From: Lysobacter_C viscosus
GTDB lineage: Bacteria > Pseudomonadota > Gammaproteobacteria > Xanthomonadales > Xanthomonadaceae
Reading direction: 5' to 3'
DNA: 64,000 nucleotides
Assembly (NCBI RefSeq): GCF_046600715.1
Contig: NZ_JBJMAV010000006.1
Span: 124,001 to 188,000 of the forward strand
In this document: positions 8,180 through 18,026 of the stretch, piece after piece
Numbering within the stretch: position 1 is the first letter of the stretch
Layout: each line of letters begins with the position of its first letter
Notes under the pieces: model-generated
The model's input: the letters and a program-made list of their open reading frames with translations, nothing else
Databases searched by the model: none
Told to the model about the DNA's origin: nothing
Translations under genes and position numbers: made by a program

Positions 8180-8641
8180 TCAGCGGCCGTCGCGGTCGGC
8201 GTCGCCGGGCATGCGGCGCTCGATGTGGTGCCAGCCGTCACGCACGGCCTGCTTGGCCTCGGTCCACTCCAGGCGCGAGTTGGCGCGGGTCTTGTCCCAG
8301 TTGCGCTCCAGTTCGGATTCGACGTCCTCGAAGCGCTTGCCCTGGTACTGGCCATACGTGTCGTAGCCGTACTGGTAGGCCGGCTCGTAGTCGTTCCACT
8401 CGCGGCCCGCGGTGTAGTACGGGGTGTTCTTGTACTCGGTCTTGAAATGGTCGTTGTACTCGGTCGGATTGACGGCCTCGGCGATCGAGTCGCCCGCCTT
8501 CGCGCCGACCACGCCGCCGACCACCGCGCCGACCACGCTGCCCACCGGACCACCGGCAGCGCCAATGGCCGCGCCAGTCACTGCGCCGGCAACCGCGCCG
8601 GTACCCGAACCGATGTTGTGGTCTTTCTTGACGTCGCTCAT
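8180..8641 (-). CDS. Glycine-zipper domain protein
   Basis: The small protein of 153 residues has an N-terminal third (about residues 10-55) that is a run of Gly/Ala zipper units (GAVAGAVTGAAIGAAGG, VGAVVGGVVGAKAG), often seen in membrane-associated or stress proteins. The rest is charged and aromatic, with tyrosine-rich stretches (EYNDHFKTEYKNTPYY, YQYGYDTYGQY) and an acidic C-terminus. No signal peptide is visible. An AGGAG ribosome site lies 7 bp before ATG 8641, which fixes the start. The exact function is unknown. The gene is a stand-alone unit with its own terminator. Confidence 0.8.
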   Translation of the reverse strand: MSDVKKDHNIGSGTGAVAGAVTGAAIGAAGGPVGSVVGAVVGGVVGAKAGDSIAEAVNPTEYNDHFKTEYKNTPYYTAGREWNDYEPAYQYGYDTYGQYQGKRFEDVESELERNWDKTRANSRLEWTEAKQAVRDGWHHIERRMPGDADRDGR

Positions 8642-8925
8642 GTGTATCTCCTGCTTCGTTGTGGGGCCGTGCCGTGTTGCGGCCGGTCCATCGAAGCTAG
8701 GCGCGCGGGCGTTCGCGGGAGGTGAAGTGGACGGACAGCCGGAACCCTTGTTCATAAAGGGTTCGCGGGCCACTCAGCGTTGTCACGGCAGCGTCATTTC
8801 AGGGTCGCTACCGCCCACCACGGGGCACAACCGCTGGGTTCCGGGCGGCCATGCGTCCGCCCCTAGTTCGAGCGGTCCACCGGTCCTGCACCGGCGGCAC
8901 AGCGCGCCGCGGGACGCGGCCTGCT
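8642..8925. other. Gene-free stretch with a palindrome
   Basis: The gap between the glycine-zipper gene start and the recD stop holds no convincing gene. The only structure seen is GAACCCTT-7 nt-AAGGGTTC (8742-8764), an exact inverted repeat about 100 bp upstream of the glycine-zipper gene. It could be an operator or a hairpin. Confidence 0.4.
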
Positions 8926-10758
8926 TCAACGCGGCGCACGGAGCCGTGCGGCGAGGTTGGATACGCGATCGACGCGGCGGGACAGCGCCGTCCGCAGGAC
9001 CGCTTCGCTGGCGCAGACGTGCACCTCGCGACGCGCACGGGTCAACGCGGTGTAGACCAGTTCGCGCGACAGCGGGCGTGCATCGCGTTGCGGCAGCAAG
9101 AGCCAGACGGTGTCGAACTCCGAACCCTGGGCCTTGTGCACCGTGGTGGCAAACGCGCTTTCATGCCCGGGCAGCGCAGAGGGATGGAATCCGCGTACGC
9201 CCGACTCGGCGTCGGCGAACCAGGTCGCCAGCAGGCCCCGGTCGTCGCGCAGGCACACCCCGAGGTCGCCATTGAACAGCCGGTGCCGGGCACTGTTCTC
9301 GGTCACCTGCAGCAGCCGGCCATGGAAGTGAGTCGCGGCGCGCCCACCTTCAAGCACGGCTTCGATGCGCGCGTTCAATGCCAGTGCGCCCTGCGCGCCG
9401 CCGCGCAATGCCGTCAACAGACGCAGCCCGGACGCCTGCGTGAGTGCCCGTGCCGGGTCGGCGTGCGCCGCCACCGCGCGCCAGTGGGCGAGCAGGTCGG
9501 CCGAGGCGACGGCCAATGGGTCGGCCACGTCCTCGTGGAAGTGCACGCCTGGCAGTCCGCCGCCGCGCAGCAGGGCCAGGACCGTATCGCTGTCGCCTTC
9601 GCGCGCGGCGTCTGCCAGCGGGGCCAGGTCAAGCTCCAATGATTGCCGATAGCCGCGTTGCAGGTGCACGCGGTGGCCGCGCAGGGGCGGGTCGTGGATG
9701 GCAGGCGCGGATGCCGACCGGGGAGCGGCCGAGGTCGCGAACAGGTCGCCATTGCCGGCCAGCGTGACCTGGTCTGGCGCCTCGCCGGCGGCTTCGCAGA
9801 TCGATGCCAGCACCTCGCCGGCCTCCACCGACGGCAACTGGTCGGGGTCGCCGAGCAGGACCAGCCGTGCACCCTGGGGCACGGCATCGGCGAGCTTGCA
9901 CATCAGCGGCAGGTCGACCATGGAGGCTTCATCGACCACCACCAGGTCCAGCGGCAGCGGGTTGCCGGCATCGAAGCGGAACCGTGAGCTGCCTGGCACG
10001 GTGCCCAACAGGCGGTGCAGGGTGGAGGCGCCCGTGGGTAGCGCATCCAGCCACGCCGGGTCGATGCCGCCGGCCCCGCGGATGCGACCGACGGCGGCGT
10101 GGACGCTCTGCGCCATCCGTTCGGCGGCGCGGCCGGTGGGTGCGGCCAGTGCGATCCGCGGAGGCGGGCGTCCAGCGAGCACCGCCTCGGCAACCAGCAG
10201 CACCAGCAGCCGGGCGATGGTCGTGGTCTTGCCCGTGCCGGGCCCGCCGGTGACCAGCAGCAGCGACTTCTCCAGCGCCAGCATCGCCGCGGAGGCCTGC
10301 AGTGGGTCGGCGGTCGCGGGCGGAAACAGGGCCTCGCGCACCGGTGCCATGGCCACGCTGTCCACCGCCGGCGGGGGCGCGGCGGCCAGGTCCAACAGGC
10401 GCCGGGCAAGCCGCTGTTCGTACTCGCGGTAGCGGCGCAGGTAGAGCAGCCCCCCTTCGAGCACCAGCGGTGCATTGGGCGCGGTCTCGTCGGCGGCAGG
10501 CAGCGCCACCCACGGCGAGCCGGCCAGCGCGGCGGTCCAGCGGTCGGGACCGGGCCACGCGATTTCGGCCTCGACGACCAGTCCGGGTCGCGCCGGGTCG
10601 AACGCGGCATGCCCCTGCGATACCGCCAGCGACGCCAGCGCCGCGCCGGCCAGTACCGCTTCCGGGGTATCGGGTTCCAGCCGGCCCAGGCTCCGGGCGA
10701 GTGCGTGATCGAGCGTGCGCAATGCACCCGCGGCGGCCAGTGCTTTCAACAGGCTCAT
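8926..10758 (-). CDS. recD: Exodeoxyribonuclease V subunit alpha
   Basis: RecD is the fast 5'-3' helicase of the RecBCD double-strand-break repair machine. The 610-residue length matches E. coli RecD (608). A Walker A motif GGPGTGKTTT lies near residue 175, followed by LAAPTGRAAERM, Walker B VVVDEASMVD, GDPDQLPSVEAG, and the C-terminal helicase motif ATTVHKAQGSEF with YTALTRAR. ATG 10758 overlaps the recB stop (ATGA), showing translational coupling. It is the last gene of recC-recB-recD. Confidence 0.95.
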   Translation of the reverse strand: MSLLKALAAAGALRTLDHALARSLGRLEPDTPEAVLAGAALASLAVSQGHAAFDPARPGLVVEAEIAWPGPDRWTAALAGSPWVALPAADETAPNAPLVLEGGLLYLRRYREYEQRLARRLLDLAAAPPPAVDSVAMAPVREALFPPATADPLQASAAMLALEKSLLLVTGGPGTGKTTTIARLLVLLVAEAVLAGRPPPRIALAAPTGRAAERMAQSVHAAVGRIRGAGGIDPAWLDALPTGASTLHRLLGTVPGSSRFRFDAGNPLPLDLVVVDEASMVDLPLMCKLADAVPQGARLVLLGDPDQLPSVEAGEVLASICEAAGEAPDQVTLAGNGDLFATSAAPRSASAPAIHDPPLRGHRVHLQRGYRQSLELDLAPLADAAREGDSDTVLALLRGGGLPGVHFHEDVADPLAVASADLLAHWRAVAAHADPARALTQASGLRLLTALRGGAQGALALNARIEAVLEGGRAATHFHGRLLQVTENSARHRLFNGDLGVCLRDDRGLLATWFADAESGVRGFHPSALPGHESAFATTVHKAQGSEFDTVWLLLPQRDARPLSRELVYTALTRARREVHVCASEAVLRTALSRRVDRVSNLAARLRAPR

Positions 10759-13700
10759 GCGATCGCCTCCACCGCGCGGCCTGCGAACAGCGCGTCGAGC
10801 GCATGCACGAGGTCGGGATCGAACCGCCAGGCATGCACGCCCCGGCCATCGTCGCTGGTGGCATCCAGGCCACGGCAGAACAGGTAGCGCACACCGCCGA
10901 AGTCGCGCGCGTAGTCGTAGCCTTCGCCCAGGCGGAACCGCAGCCACCGGTGCAAGGCCAGCGTATAGATCAGCGCCTGCAGCTCGTACTCGCTGTGGGC
11001 CATGGCGGCGACCAGGTGCGCCGGCCCATAGCCTGGCAGCCGGTTTGATTTGTAGTCGAGCACGTACCAGCACCCGTCGTGGGTGTAGGTCAGGTCGATC
11101 AGGCCGGTCATCAGGCCTTCCAGGCGACGCCGGGTGCCGAAGCCGGTGCGCGCGGCGAGCAGGCCGTGCCCGTGCAACAGCTCGATCAGCGCATCGACCC
11201 GGGTCGGTGCCAGCGCGAACTGGAACTCGATTTCCGCCCGCCGGGAGTCCTCGGGCAGGTCGGCCAGGCGCACGCCCTCGGGCAACGCCACGGTCAGCGT
11301 CTGCCCGACCAGTGGCGCCAGTGCCTGCACGCCGTCGTCCAGGTCCCCGGCCGGATAGCCGGCCGCGCGCAGGCGCTCGATGATCGTGTCGATGTCGCCG
11401 GCGGACGCCGCGCCACCGGGCCGCCACTGCTTCCAGGCGGCGAAGTCGACGCGCTCCAGCACGTCATGCAGCACCACGCCGAAGCGCGCACCGGCGAACC
11501 GCGGGTCGAAGTCGTCGCCGGGCGCATCGATGCCCTCGACGTCCGCGGCCTCGGCTGGGTTGGCGGCCTCGTCCCGCCCGCCCGCCACCGGCTGGGTCAT
11601 GGCACTGGAGACCTCGCCCTGGCCTTCGGCATTGGCCAGCTGGGTGAAGCTGTAGACCCACCAGTCGCTGGCCGGCGTGTTGCTGGCGACGCGTGCCGGG
11701 GGTACCGGGTCGGCGGATGCGGGTGGCAGCCAGGGCAGGGTGCCGGGCGGCGTGTCGTGGTCGATGTGGATCGCGCCCTCGCCCGTGGCGGCCAGCGCGT
11801 CGGTGTCGGCGATCATCGCGGCGACGGCGGCCTTGCCGTGCTGGTAGAACGCCCCGCCTGCCAGCCACAGCGCATGGCGCGCACGGGTCAGTCCCACGTA
11901 GAGCAGGCGCGCATCCTCGGCCTGTTGGGCGTCACTCCAGCGCTGCTTCACCTCGTCCCAGCCGGTGGCCGAGGGCAGCAGCTTCCAGTGCAGGGCACGG
12001 CCGCCATCGCCGGCGACGGTGACGTGGCGCCCGGCGTCGCGTGGCTTGCCGCCGATACCCGCGTACGGCAGGAACACCAGCGGGTATTCCAGCCCTTTGC
12101 TCTTGTGCAGGGTGACCACCTGCACCCGGTGCGCGTCGGATTCCAGCCGCAGCAGCCGGCTCTCGTCGGCCCCGCCGTCGTCGCTGGCGGCCGCGGCGAT
12201 CGACCGCGCCAGCCAGTCCACCAGTCCGTGCAGGCCCAGCGCGCGGGACTGCTCTTCCTGCAGCAGTTCGGCCAGTTGCAGGTAGTTGGTGAGCCGGCGT
12301 TCGCCATCCAGCAGGCCCAGCTGGCGCCCGGCGTTGTCGGCGCACAGGTCGTTGACCAGCGCCAGCGGCCCGCCACGTTGCAGCCGGTCGCGCCACCCCA
12401 ACGCGACGAGTTGCCATGCGTGCAGTGCCTCGGAATCGCCCTCGCCCTCGTGCGCGACGTCCCCCAGCGCGGCCAGCTGCGCGGCGTCCTGCCCGACCAG
12501 CACGGTCGCCAGCGCGGTGCGCAGGCGCCCGCTGTCGCCCCCGTGCAGCAGCGCGAGCAGCAGGACATGCAGCTCGCGCGCCTCGGCGGTGGCGAACAGG
12601 GTCTGCTTGCCGGCGGCAACGGCGGGAATCCCGGCCACCGCCAGCGCCTGGCGGATGCGCGTGGCCTCGCCGTGGGAGCGCACCAGCACCGCGATGTCGC
12701 CGGGCCGGACCGGGCGTCCCTCGATCGTCGCCTCGCCATTGCGGCCCTCATGCAGCACGCGATGGATCGCAGCCACGCAGGCGTCCGTGGCCAGTTCGCG
12801 CGAGCGCCCGGCCGGGTAAGGCTTCACCTTGCCCTTGGCGTCGGGCGGCGGCGGCGGCGCCTGCCACAGCGTCAGCGCCGGCGCCGGCCGGCCCTGGCGC
12901 AGGTGGTCATCGTCGCGTCGCAGGCCGCCCGGCCGGATGGCCGCGAACTGGATGCGCGGATCGACGAACGGGGGCGCCGCGGCGCGTCCCTGCTGGTACG
13001 CCTCCAGCGCCTGCGCGTACAGCGCCGAGATCGCGCGCAGCACGCTGGGACGCGAACGGAAATTGGAGGACAGCGCCGGCGCCTGCTCCGCGGCCTGGCG
13101 TGCCTGCAGGTAGGTTTCAACGTCGCCACCGCGGAAGCCGTAGATCGCCTGCTTGGGGTCGCCGATCACGAACAGGGCCGGTGCGCCGCTGGCCTGGCCG
13201 AACACGCGTTCGAAGATCCGCCACTGGCGCGGGTCGGTGTCCTGGAACTCGTCCACCAGCGCCACCGCGTATTGCTCGCGCAGGCGCGCAACCAGCGCCG
13301 CGGCATGTTCGCCTTCCAGCGCGTCGGCGACCCGGTCGATCAGGTCATCGTAGGTCTGTACACGCTGCTGCTGCTTGAACCGGGCGAAGCGCAGGCGGGC
13401 ATCGTCGCGCAGCCGGTGCAGCAGTTCGACCCGGCGCACGTCGGGCCATTCGGCCACTTCACCCAGCGCGTCCAGGTAGGCCGGCAGCGCGTCGCAGACG
13501 GGCGAGTCCGGGGTGCGCCCCGCGCCGGTCTTGTTCGTGCGTTGCAGCAGGGTGTCTCGATGCAGCTGCGCAAGCTTGGGATGCTCGAACGGCGCGCCGG
13601 GATCCCCGGCATCGCAGCCGTCGCACCAGTGCTTCAACGCGTCGAACAACGGGGTGATCCACTCGAGCTTGTAGGAGGCGCCGTTGAGCACCTTGCCTTC

Positions 13701-14447
13701 GACGGCCTCCACGAGGCTGGAGCGGAACGTGTCGCCGTGGGCACGGAAGGCGTCGGCGAGCGCGGCGCTGGCGGCGCGCAGGCGCAGCGCCGGGTCGCTT
13801 GGCAGCTCATCCAGCGTGGGGCGCAGCACGCGCTCGCGCAGCAGCGGCGACAGGTCGCCGGCCAGCGTCCGCGGGCCGGCCTTCCACATTGCCAGCAGGT
13901 CGTCGGCCGCGTCGTCGGCCACGCCGTGGGTCCGCCACAGGTCAGCCGCGACGGCGTGGCGCAGGGTCGTGTCGCTGCCCATCAGCTCGGGCGTGTCGAA
14001 ACCCTGTCCGGCCTCCAGTGCGTGTTCGCGCAGGACCCGCGCGCAGAAGCCGTGGATGGTGAAGATCGCCGCCAGGTCGATGTCGTGGGCGGCCGCGTGC
14101 AGGCGCCGTCGCAGCGCGTCGGCGGTTTCGGTGCCCGCGGCCAGGTGCGCGGTGACCACCTGGTGGGTCAGCGCCACGTCCGGCGCCGCGTCATCCTCAA
14201 GCGTCTGCTCGACCAGCCCGCCAGCCAGCACCAGCCGGGCCCGGATGCGACTGCGCAGTTCCTGCGTGGCCGCCTCGGTGAAGGTAACGGCGAGGACCTG
14301 GCCGATGCGCAAGCCGCGTTCGACCACCAGCCGCACCACCAGCGTCGCCAGGGTGAACGTCTTGCCGGTGCCGGCCGACGCCTCGATCGCGCGCACGCCA
14401 TCCAGCGGCAACGACAGGTACGGATCGGGCGGGGCGGCGGGGCTCAT
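10755..14447 (-). CDS. recB: Exodeoxyribonuclease V subunit beta
   Basis: RecB is the 3'-5' helicase and the only nuclease of RecBCD. The 1230-residue protein has a UvrD-type Walker A ASAGTGKTFT near residue 27, Walker B DEFQDTDPRQW near 400, FVIGDPKQAIYGFRGGD, and LHKSKGLEYPLVFLP. The C-terminal RecB nuclease motif is GLIDLTYTHDG followed by YVLDYKSNR near 1125-1140, with catalytic Asp and Lys present. The start ATG overlaps the recC stop by 4 bp and the stop overlaps recD likewise. The gene looks intact and full length. Confidence 0.97.
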   Translation of the reverse strand: MSPAAPPDPYLSLPLDGVRAIEASAGTGKTFTLATLVVRLVVERGLRIGQVLAVTFTEAATQELRSRIRARLVLAGGLVEQTLEDDAAPDVALTHQVVTAHLAAGTETADALRRRLHAAAHDIDLAAIFTIHGFCARVLREHALEAGQGFDTPELMGSDTTLRHAVAADLWRTHGVADDAADDLLAMWKAGPRTLAGDLSPLLRERVLRPTLDELPSDPALRLRAASAALADAFRAHGDTFRSSLVEAVEGKVLNGASYKLEWITPLFDALKHWCDGCDAGDPGAPFEHPKLAQLHRDTLLQRTNKTGAGRTPDSPVCDALPAYLDALGEVAEWPDVRRVELLHRLRDDARLRFARFKQQQRVQTYDDLIDRVADALEGEHAAALVARLREQYAVALVDEFQDTDPRQWRIFERVFGQASGAPALFVIGDPKQAIYGFRGGDVETYLQARQAAEQAPALSSNFRSRPSVLRAISALYAQALEAYQQGRAAAPPFVDPRIQFAAIRPGGLRRDDDHLRQGRPAPALTLWQAPPPPPDAKGKVKPYPAGRSRELATDACVAAIHRVLHEGRNGEATIEGRPVRPGDIAVLVRSHGEATRIRQALAVAGIPAVAAGKQTLFATAEARELHVLLLALLHGGDSGRLRTALATVLVGQDAAQLAALGDVAHEGEGDSEALHAWQLVALGWRDRLQRGGPLALVNDLCADNAGRQLGLLDGERRLTNYLQLAELLQEEQSRALGLHGLVDWLARSIAAAASDDGGADESRLLRLESDAHRVQVVTLHKSKGLEYPLVFLPYAGIGGKPRDAGRHVTVAGDGGRALHWKLLPSATGWDEVKQRWSDAQQAEDARLLYVGLTRARHALWLAGGAFYQHGKAAVAAMIADTDALAATGEGAIHIDHDTPPGTLPWLPPASADPVPPARVASNTPASDWWVYSFTQLANAEGQGEVSSAMTQPVAGGRDEAANPAEAADVEGIDAPGDDFDPRFAGARFGVVLHDVLERVDFAAWKQWRPGGAASAGDIDTIIERLRAAGYPAGDLDDGVQALAPLVGQTLTVALPEGVRLADLPEDSRRAEIEFQFALAPTRVDALIELLHGHGLLAARTGFGTRRRLEGLMTGLIDLTYTHDGCWYVLDYKSNRLPGYGPAHLVAAMAHSEYELQALIYTLALHRWLRFRLGEGYDYARDFGGVRYLFCRGLDATSDDGRGVHAWRFDPDLVHALDALFAGRAVEAIA

Positions 14448-17400
14448 TCGGCATCCTCCATGTCGAGGCCGGAGGCCATCGCCCGCAGCGCCCCGGCATC
14501 AGTGCCGGCATAGGCCTGGCCCGCGACCACCGCCCCGTAAATGGTCATGGCCAGGTCGACGAACGCCACCCGCGTGGCGTCATCCACGAACGGGTCGCGG
14601 CCGCGCAGCGCCAGGCGCAGCGCGTCGCCGTCGCCTTCGCTCCAGGCATGCTCGCCGCCGCGCCACTTCTTGGACGCGGCATCCAGGCCCTTCTCCAGCG
14701 ATGGCGCGTTGTACAGCGCCCAGCCGGCATACGGCGCGAACGGCAGCGGCTCACGAAGCCCGCGCGCACGCAGTGCCACCAGTTGCCGCAGCAGTGCGCG
14801 CGCAATGTCCGGGTCAAGCGGCGTGCGCTCATGCGGTCCGACCCCGGCATCGCCGGCGTCGTGGAACTCGACCAGCGGCAGCGCCAGCCCCGCGGCCCCG
14901 GCGAACAGCCAGTCCAGCCCGTTGCGGATCGACGAAGGGCCGTTGGGCACGTCGAACCTGAGCCGGGCCAGCCCGTGCGGGTAGGCATCGACGAGGCGAC
15001 CGTCCAGCGCCATGCCGTCCAGGTCGATCTCGCGCCGGAGCGCATCGGGCACGGCGCCAGCGCGCCAGTCGCGGAATGCGCGGGCATAGGCCTCGACCTC
15101 AGCCCGGGTTTTTTCCAGCGTGCGCCGCCCCAGCGGCCCGGATGGGAGCAGGCCGCGCGCGCGCAGCAGCGCATGCGTGGTGGCGTCATCCACCTCGCCC
15201 ATGCACGCATCGAACACCGCTCGCCGCAACGCATGCCGGGCCAGGCCACCGCCGGGCGCCAGCAGCGGTTCGACGTCCGGCTCGCCCTGGACGGCCTCGA
15301 TGTCCGCCAGCCTCAGGCCGAGCCGCTGCTGCAGGAACACCGACGCCGGGGCCTGCAGGAAGCGCCGCAACGCATCCAGCGACAGCGGGCCCGACGCGGC
15401 TTCCACCGGCGCCAGTGCGCTGCCCGGGAACCACGCCGGCAGGGCGACCCGCCGGTGCGCGGCAGGGTTCGCCGCCGGCCACCATTGCTGCCGGTACGAG
15501 AACCGGCGAGGCTCGTCGCCGGCGCCGAATGCCGCCGGTGCGAAGGGTTGCAACGGGTGGTGGACCACCAGTTGCCGGGCGGCATCGGTTCCCGGCGCGT
15601 GCTGCGCGGCCGCGGCGGCGAGCAGTTCGGTCACCAGCACCGAGGGTTCGCGCGCGCTGCCGTCGCGCGGATCCGCGCCCCGGTAGCTGAGGTAGAACAC
15701 GTCCTGCGCGGCGGCGAACAGCTGCAGGAACAGGAAGCGGTCGTCGTCGCGGGTGGACCGGTCGCCGGTACGCCGCTGCGGCCCCCCCAGCTCGGCGGCC
15801 AGCCGGTTGAGGCCCGCGGCCGGGTCGCGACGCGGGAACTGGCCGTCGTCCATGCCCAGCAGGCAGATCACCCGGAACGGCAGCAGGCGCATCGGCACCA
15901 TCCGGCCGATGCTGACACCGCCGGTCAGCAGCGGCGCGCGGGTATCGGCCTCGCCCAGCACATTGGCGAAGTGGGCACGCACCGCTTCGGCGGGGACCGG
16001 ACCGTCGAAACCGGCGCGTGCGGCATCCGCGGCGAAGGCATCGACCAGGCTGCGCAGGCGGTCCAGCGCACGTTGCGCGGACACGCTCGCCGGCGGTCGC
16101 GGCCACAGCGTGTCGAGCAACCCGACCAGCCTGTCGCGCCAGCCCTCCGGCGGCATTGCCTCGCCCAGCCACGTGGCATGGCGCGCGAGCACCCGCAGCA
16201 GTCGCACCAGGGTGTCCAGCGCATCCAGCGCGCTCCCCTCCAGGTCCGGCAACGGCGCAACCGTCTGCCCGGTGGAGGTGGTGATCGGCGCATCGCTGCC
16301 GCTGGCGTGGCCCAGCAGCAGACGGTCCAGCGCGAAGGCCCAGGTATAGGCGTCGTCCGCCGGCGCCTCCAGGCGCGCCCGATGCGCGGCATCCAGGCCC
16401 CACCGCGCACCCGCGGCATGCAGCCACTGGTGCAGGCGAGCCAGCGACGCCGGGTCCAGGCCGGCGGACTCGGCCAGCGGCGGGCTGGCCAGCAGGTCCA
16501 GGGTTTCTTCCAGTCCGAAGCGCGCCACCGGCAGCGCCAACAGACGCATGAACCCGTCCGCCAGCGGCTCGCCCGCCAGGGGGCTGGCATCTGCCAGCGC
16601 ATAGGGGATCGCGTCGTCGCGCCCGCGGCTGCCGAACACCGCATCGAAATAGGGCAGGTACGGGTCGATGTCCGGCGCCAGCACGGCGACCTCCCGCGGC
16701 TGCAGCGGCGGGTCGAACAGGCGGCCTTCCGGAGATGCCGGGTCCAGCAGCGCGCGCAGCCGGTCGTGCAGCACCTGCAGTTCGCGCAGCCGGGTGTGGC
16801 AGGCATGCACCTGCAGGCTGGGGTCGTCCCGGCGCACCTCGGGCAGGCGCGTGCGCGGGTCGTCGTCGGTGGGCGCGGTTGGCGGCGAAGGCCGGCGGTG
16901 GAACAGGTCGGACTGCAGACGCCGCAGCAGGCTGCCGTGCAGCGGGCCACCGCCGGCGCCGGGGTCGACGTCGCCGCGGATCTCCGCCACCGGATGCACC
17001 ACCTCGTAGCTGCCCAGGACCGCCATGAAATCGCGACCGGCCGCGCCCCAGGCCTGCAGCAGGGGATTCTCGGTGTCCGCGCCGGCGGCGCCGGTGGCGC
17101 GCACGCGCTGCAGGTCGCCCCAGTAGTCGCGACTGGGCGAGGGCACGTAGAAGTGCAGCGTGCCCACGCGCGCCTGGGTGGCCAGCACGCGCAGCACGTC
17201 GGGCGAGACGTTGAGCGTGGCGAATGCGAACAGCCGCCGGGGCAGCCCGGTCGGGAGCGCGTCGCCGGTCTCGAAACGGTCCAGGTACTGCTGGATGCGG
17301 CGGGCGCGGTGCGCCCGGCCCGAGGCCACCTGGCGCCAGAGACCGGCCTGGGCGTCCACGGTGTCGGCGCCGGCCTCCCAGCGCAGCAGCCAGTCGCGGC

Positions 17401-17839
17401 GCCACGCCTGGTACTTCTCGAAGATGCCCCCGAGCTCACCGGCCAGCGCCCAGGGCTTCACTGGATCGGACCCCGACAGATAGGACCGCAGCGTCGCCAT
17501 CGCCGGCGCATCCAGCACCGCCGGGTCGGTCAGTGCGCCATACAGCCGCCAGCGCAGCGCCGCGGCGTCCAGGTCATCGCGGTCACCGGGCACGTTGGCC
17601 TGCAGCGCACGCGCGACGAACTCGCCGGGCGTGAGCACGTCCAGGTTGGCGGCGATGCCGTACTCGGCCGCCAGCGTGGCCTGCAGCCAGCGGCGCATCG
17701 CGACCTGCGGGATCAGCACGGTGTCGGGGGCGAGCAGCGGCTGGCCCGGGACCGGCACGCGCAGCTCCGCCGCCAGCAGCCCGGCCAGTACCTCCAGTGA
17801 ATTGGAGTGGTACAGGCGGAAGTCGGGCGCGGTCGGCAT
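14444..17839 (-). CDS. recC: Exodeoxyribonuclease V subunit gamma
   Basis: RecC holds RecB and RecD together, splits the duplex and reads the recombination hotspot sequence. The predicted 1131 residues compare with 1122 in E. coli. The N-terminus FRLYHSNSLEVLAGLLA matches the RecC start, and blocks such as EKYQAWRRDWLLRWEAG, LPFRVICLLGMDDGQFPR, DRFLFLQLFAAAQDVFYLSY and SLDALRRFLQAPASVFLQQR are family-typical. The start is ATG 17839, or an ATG three codons upstream at 17848; neither has a strong ribosome site. It is the first gene of the recCBD operon and divergent from mlaF about 190 bp away. Confidence 0.95.
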   Translation of the reverse strand: MPTAPDFRLYHSNSLEVLAGLLAAELRVPVPGQPLLAPDTVLIPQVAMRRWLQATLAAEYGIAANLDVLTPGEFVARALQANVPGDRDDLDAAALRWRLYGALTDPAVLDAPAMATLRSYLSGSDPVKPWALAGELGGIFEKYQAWRRDWLLRWEAGADTVDAQAGLWRQVASGRAHRARRIQQYLDRFETGDALPTGLPRRLFAFATLNVSPDVLRVLATQARVGTLHFYVPSPSRDYWGDLQRVRATGAAGADTENPLLQAWGAAGRDFMAVLGSYEVVHPVAEIRGDVDPGAGGGPLHGSLLRRLQSDLFHRRPSPPTAPTDDDPRTRLPEVRRDDPSLQVHACHTRLRELQVLHDRLRALLDPASPEGRLFDPPLQPREVAVLAPDIDPYLPYFDAVFGSRGRDDAIPYALADASPLAGEPLADGFMRLLALPVARFGLEETLDLLASPPLAESAGLDPASLARLHQWLHAAGARWGLDAAHRARLEAPADDAYTWAFALDRLLLGHASGSDAPITTSTGQTVAPLPDLEGSALDALDTLVRLLRVLARHATWLGEAMPPEGWRDRLVGLLDTLWPRPPASVSAQRALDRLRSLVDAFAADAARAGFDGPVPAEAVRAHFANVLGEADTRAPLLTGGVSIGRMVPMRLLPFRVICLLGMDDGQFPRRDPAAGLNRLAAELGGPQRRTGDRSTRDDDRFLFLQLFAAAQDVFYLSYRGADPRDGSAREPSVLVTELLAAAAAQHAPGTDAARQLVVHHPLQPFAPAAFGAGDEPRRFSYRQQWWPAANPAAHRRVALPAWFPGSALAPVEAASGPLSLDALRRFLQAPASVFLQQRLGLRLADIEAVQGEPDVEPLLAPGGGLARHALRRAVFDACMGEVDDATTHALLRARGLLPSGPLGRRTLEKTRAEVEAYARAFRDWRAGAVPDALRREIDLDGMALDGRLVDAYPHGLARLRFDVPNGPSSIRNGLDWLFAGAAGLALPLVEFHDAGDAGVGPHERTPLDPDIARALLRQLVALRARGLREPLPFAPYAGWALYNAPSLEKGLDAASKKWRGGEHAWSEGDGDALRLALRGRDPFVDDATRVAFVDLAMTIYGAVVAGQAYAGTDAGALRAMASGLDMEDAE

Positions 17840-18026
17840 GGCGGGCATCTTGCCGCAGTGCGGTCGCAACGATCGAGACGCCGCTCGCGCGCCGCGTGCG
17901 CCAGACTGCCCGGCGCCTGCGACAATGGGCCGACAACCGCGGTTCAGCCAGCCCCGTCCAAGCTGCGCGTGTTTTGCCCGCGCACGGCCCTGCCTTCGCG
18001 CGTCCCACCCCACCTGCCCGGTGCCC

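Noticed and set aside
11079..14513. A 1144-codon open frame on the plus strand opposite recB
   Set aside because: High GC content keeps antisense frames open; the translation is Gly/Arg/Gln-rich with no domain, while recB on the other strand is fully recognisable.
14648..17800. A 1050-codon open frame on the plus strand opposite recC
   Set aside because: Same antisense artefact; composition is biased and no family motif is seen.
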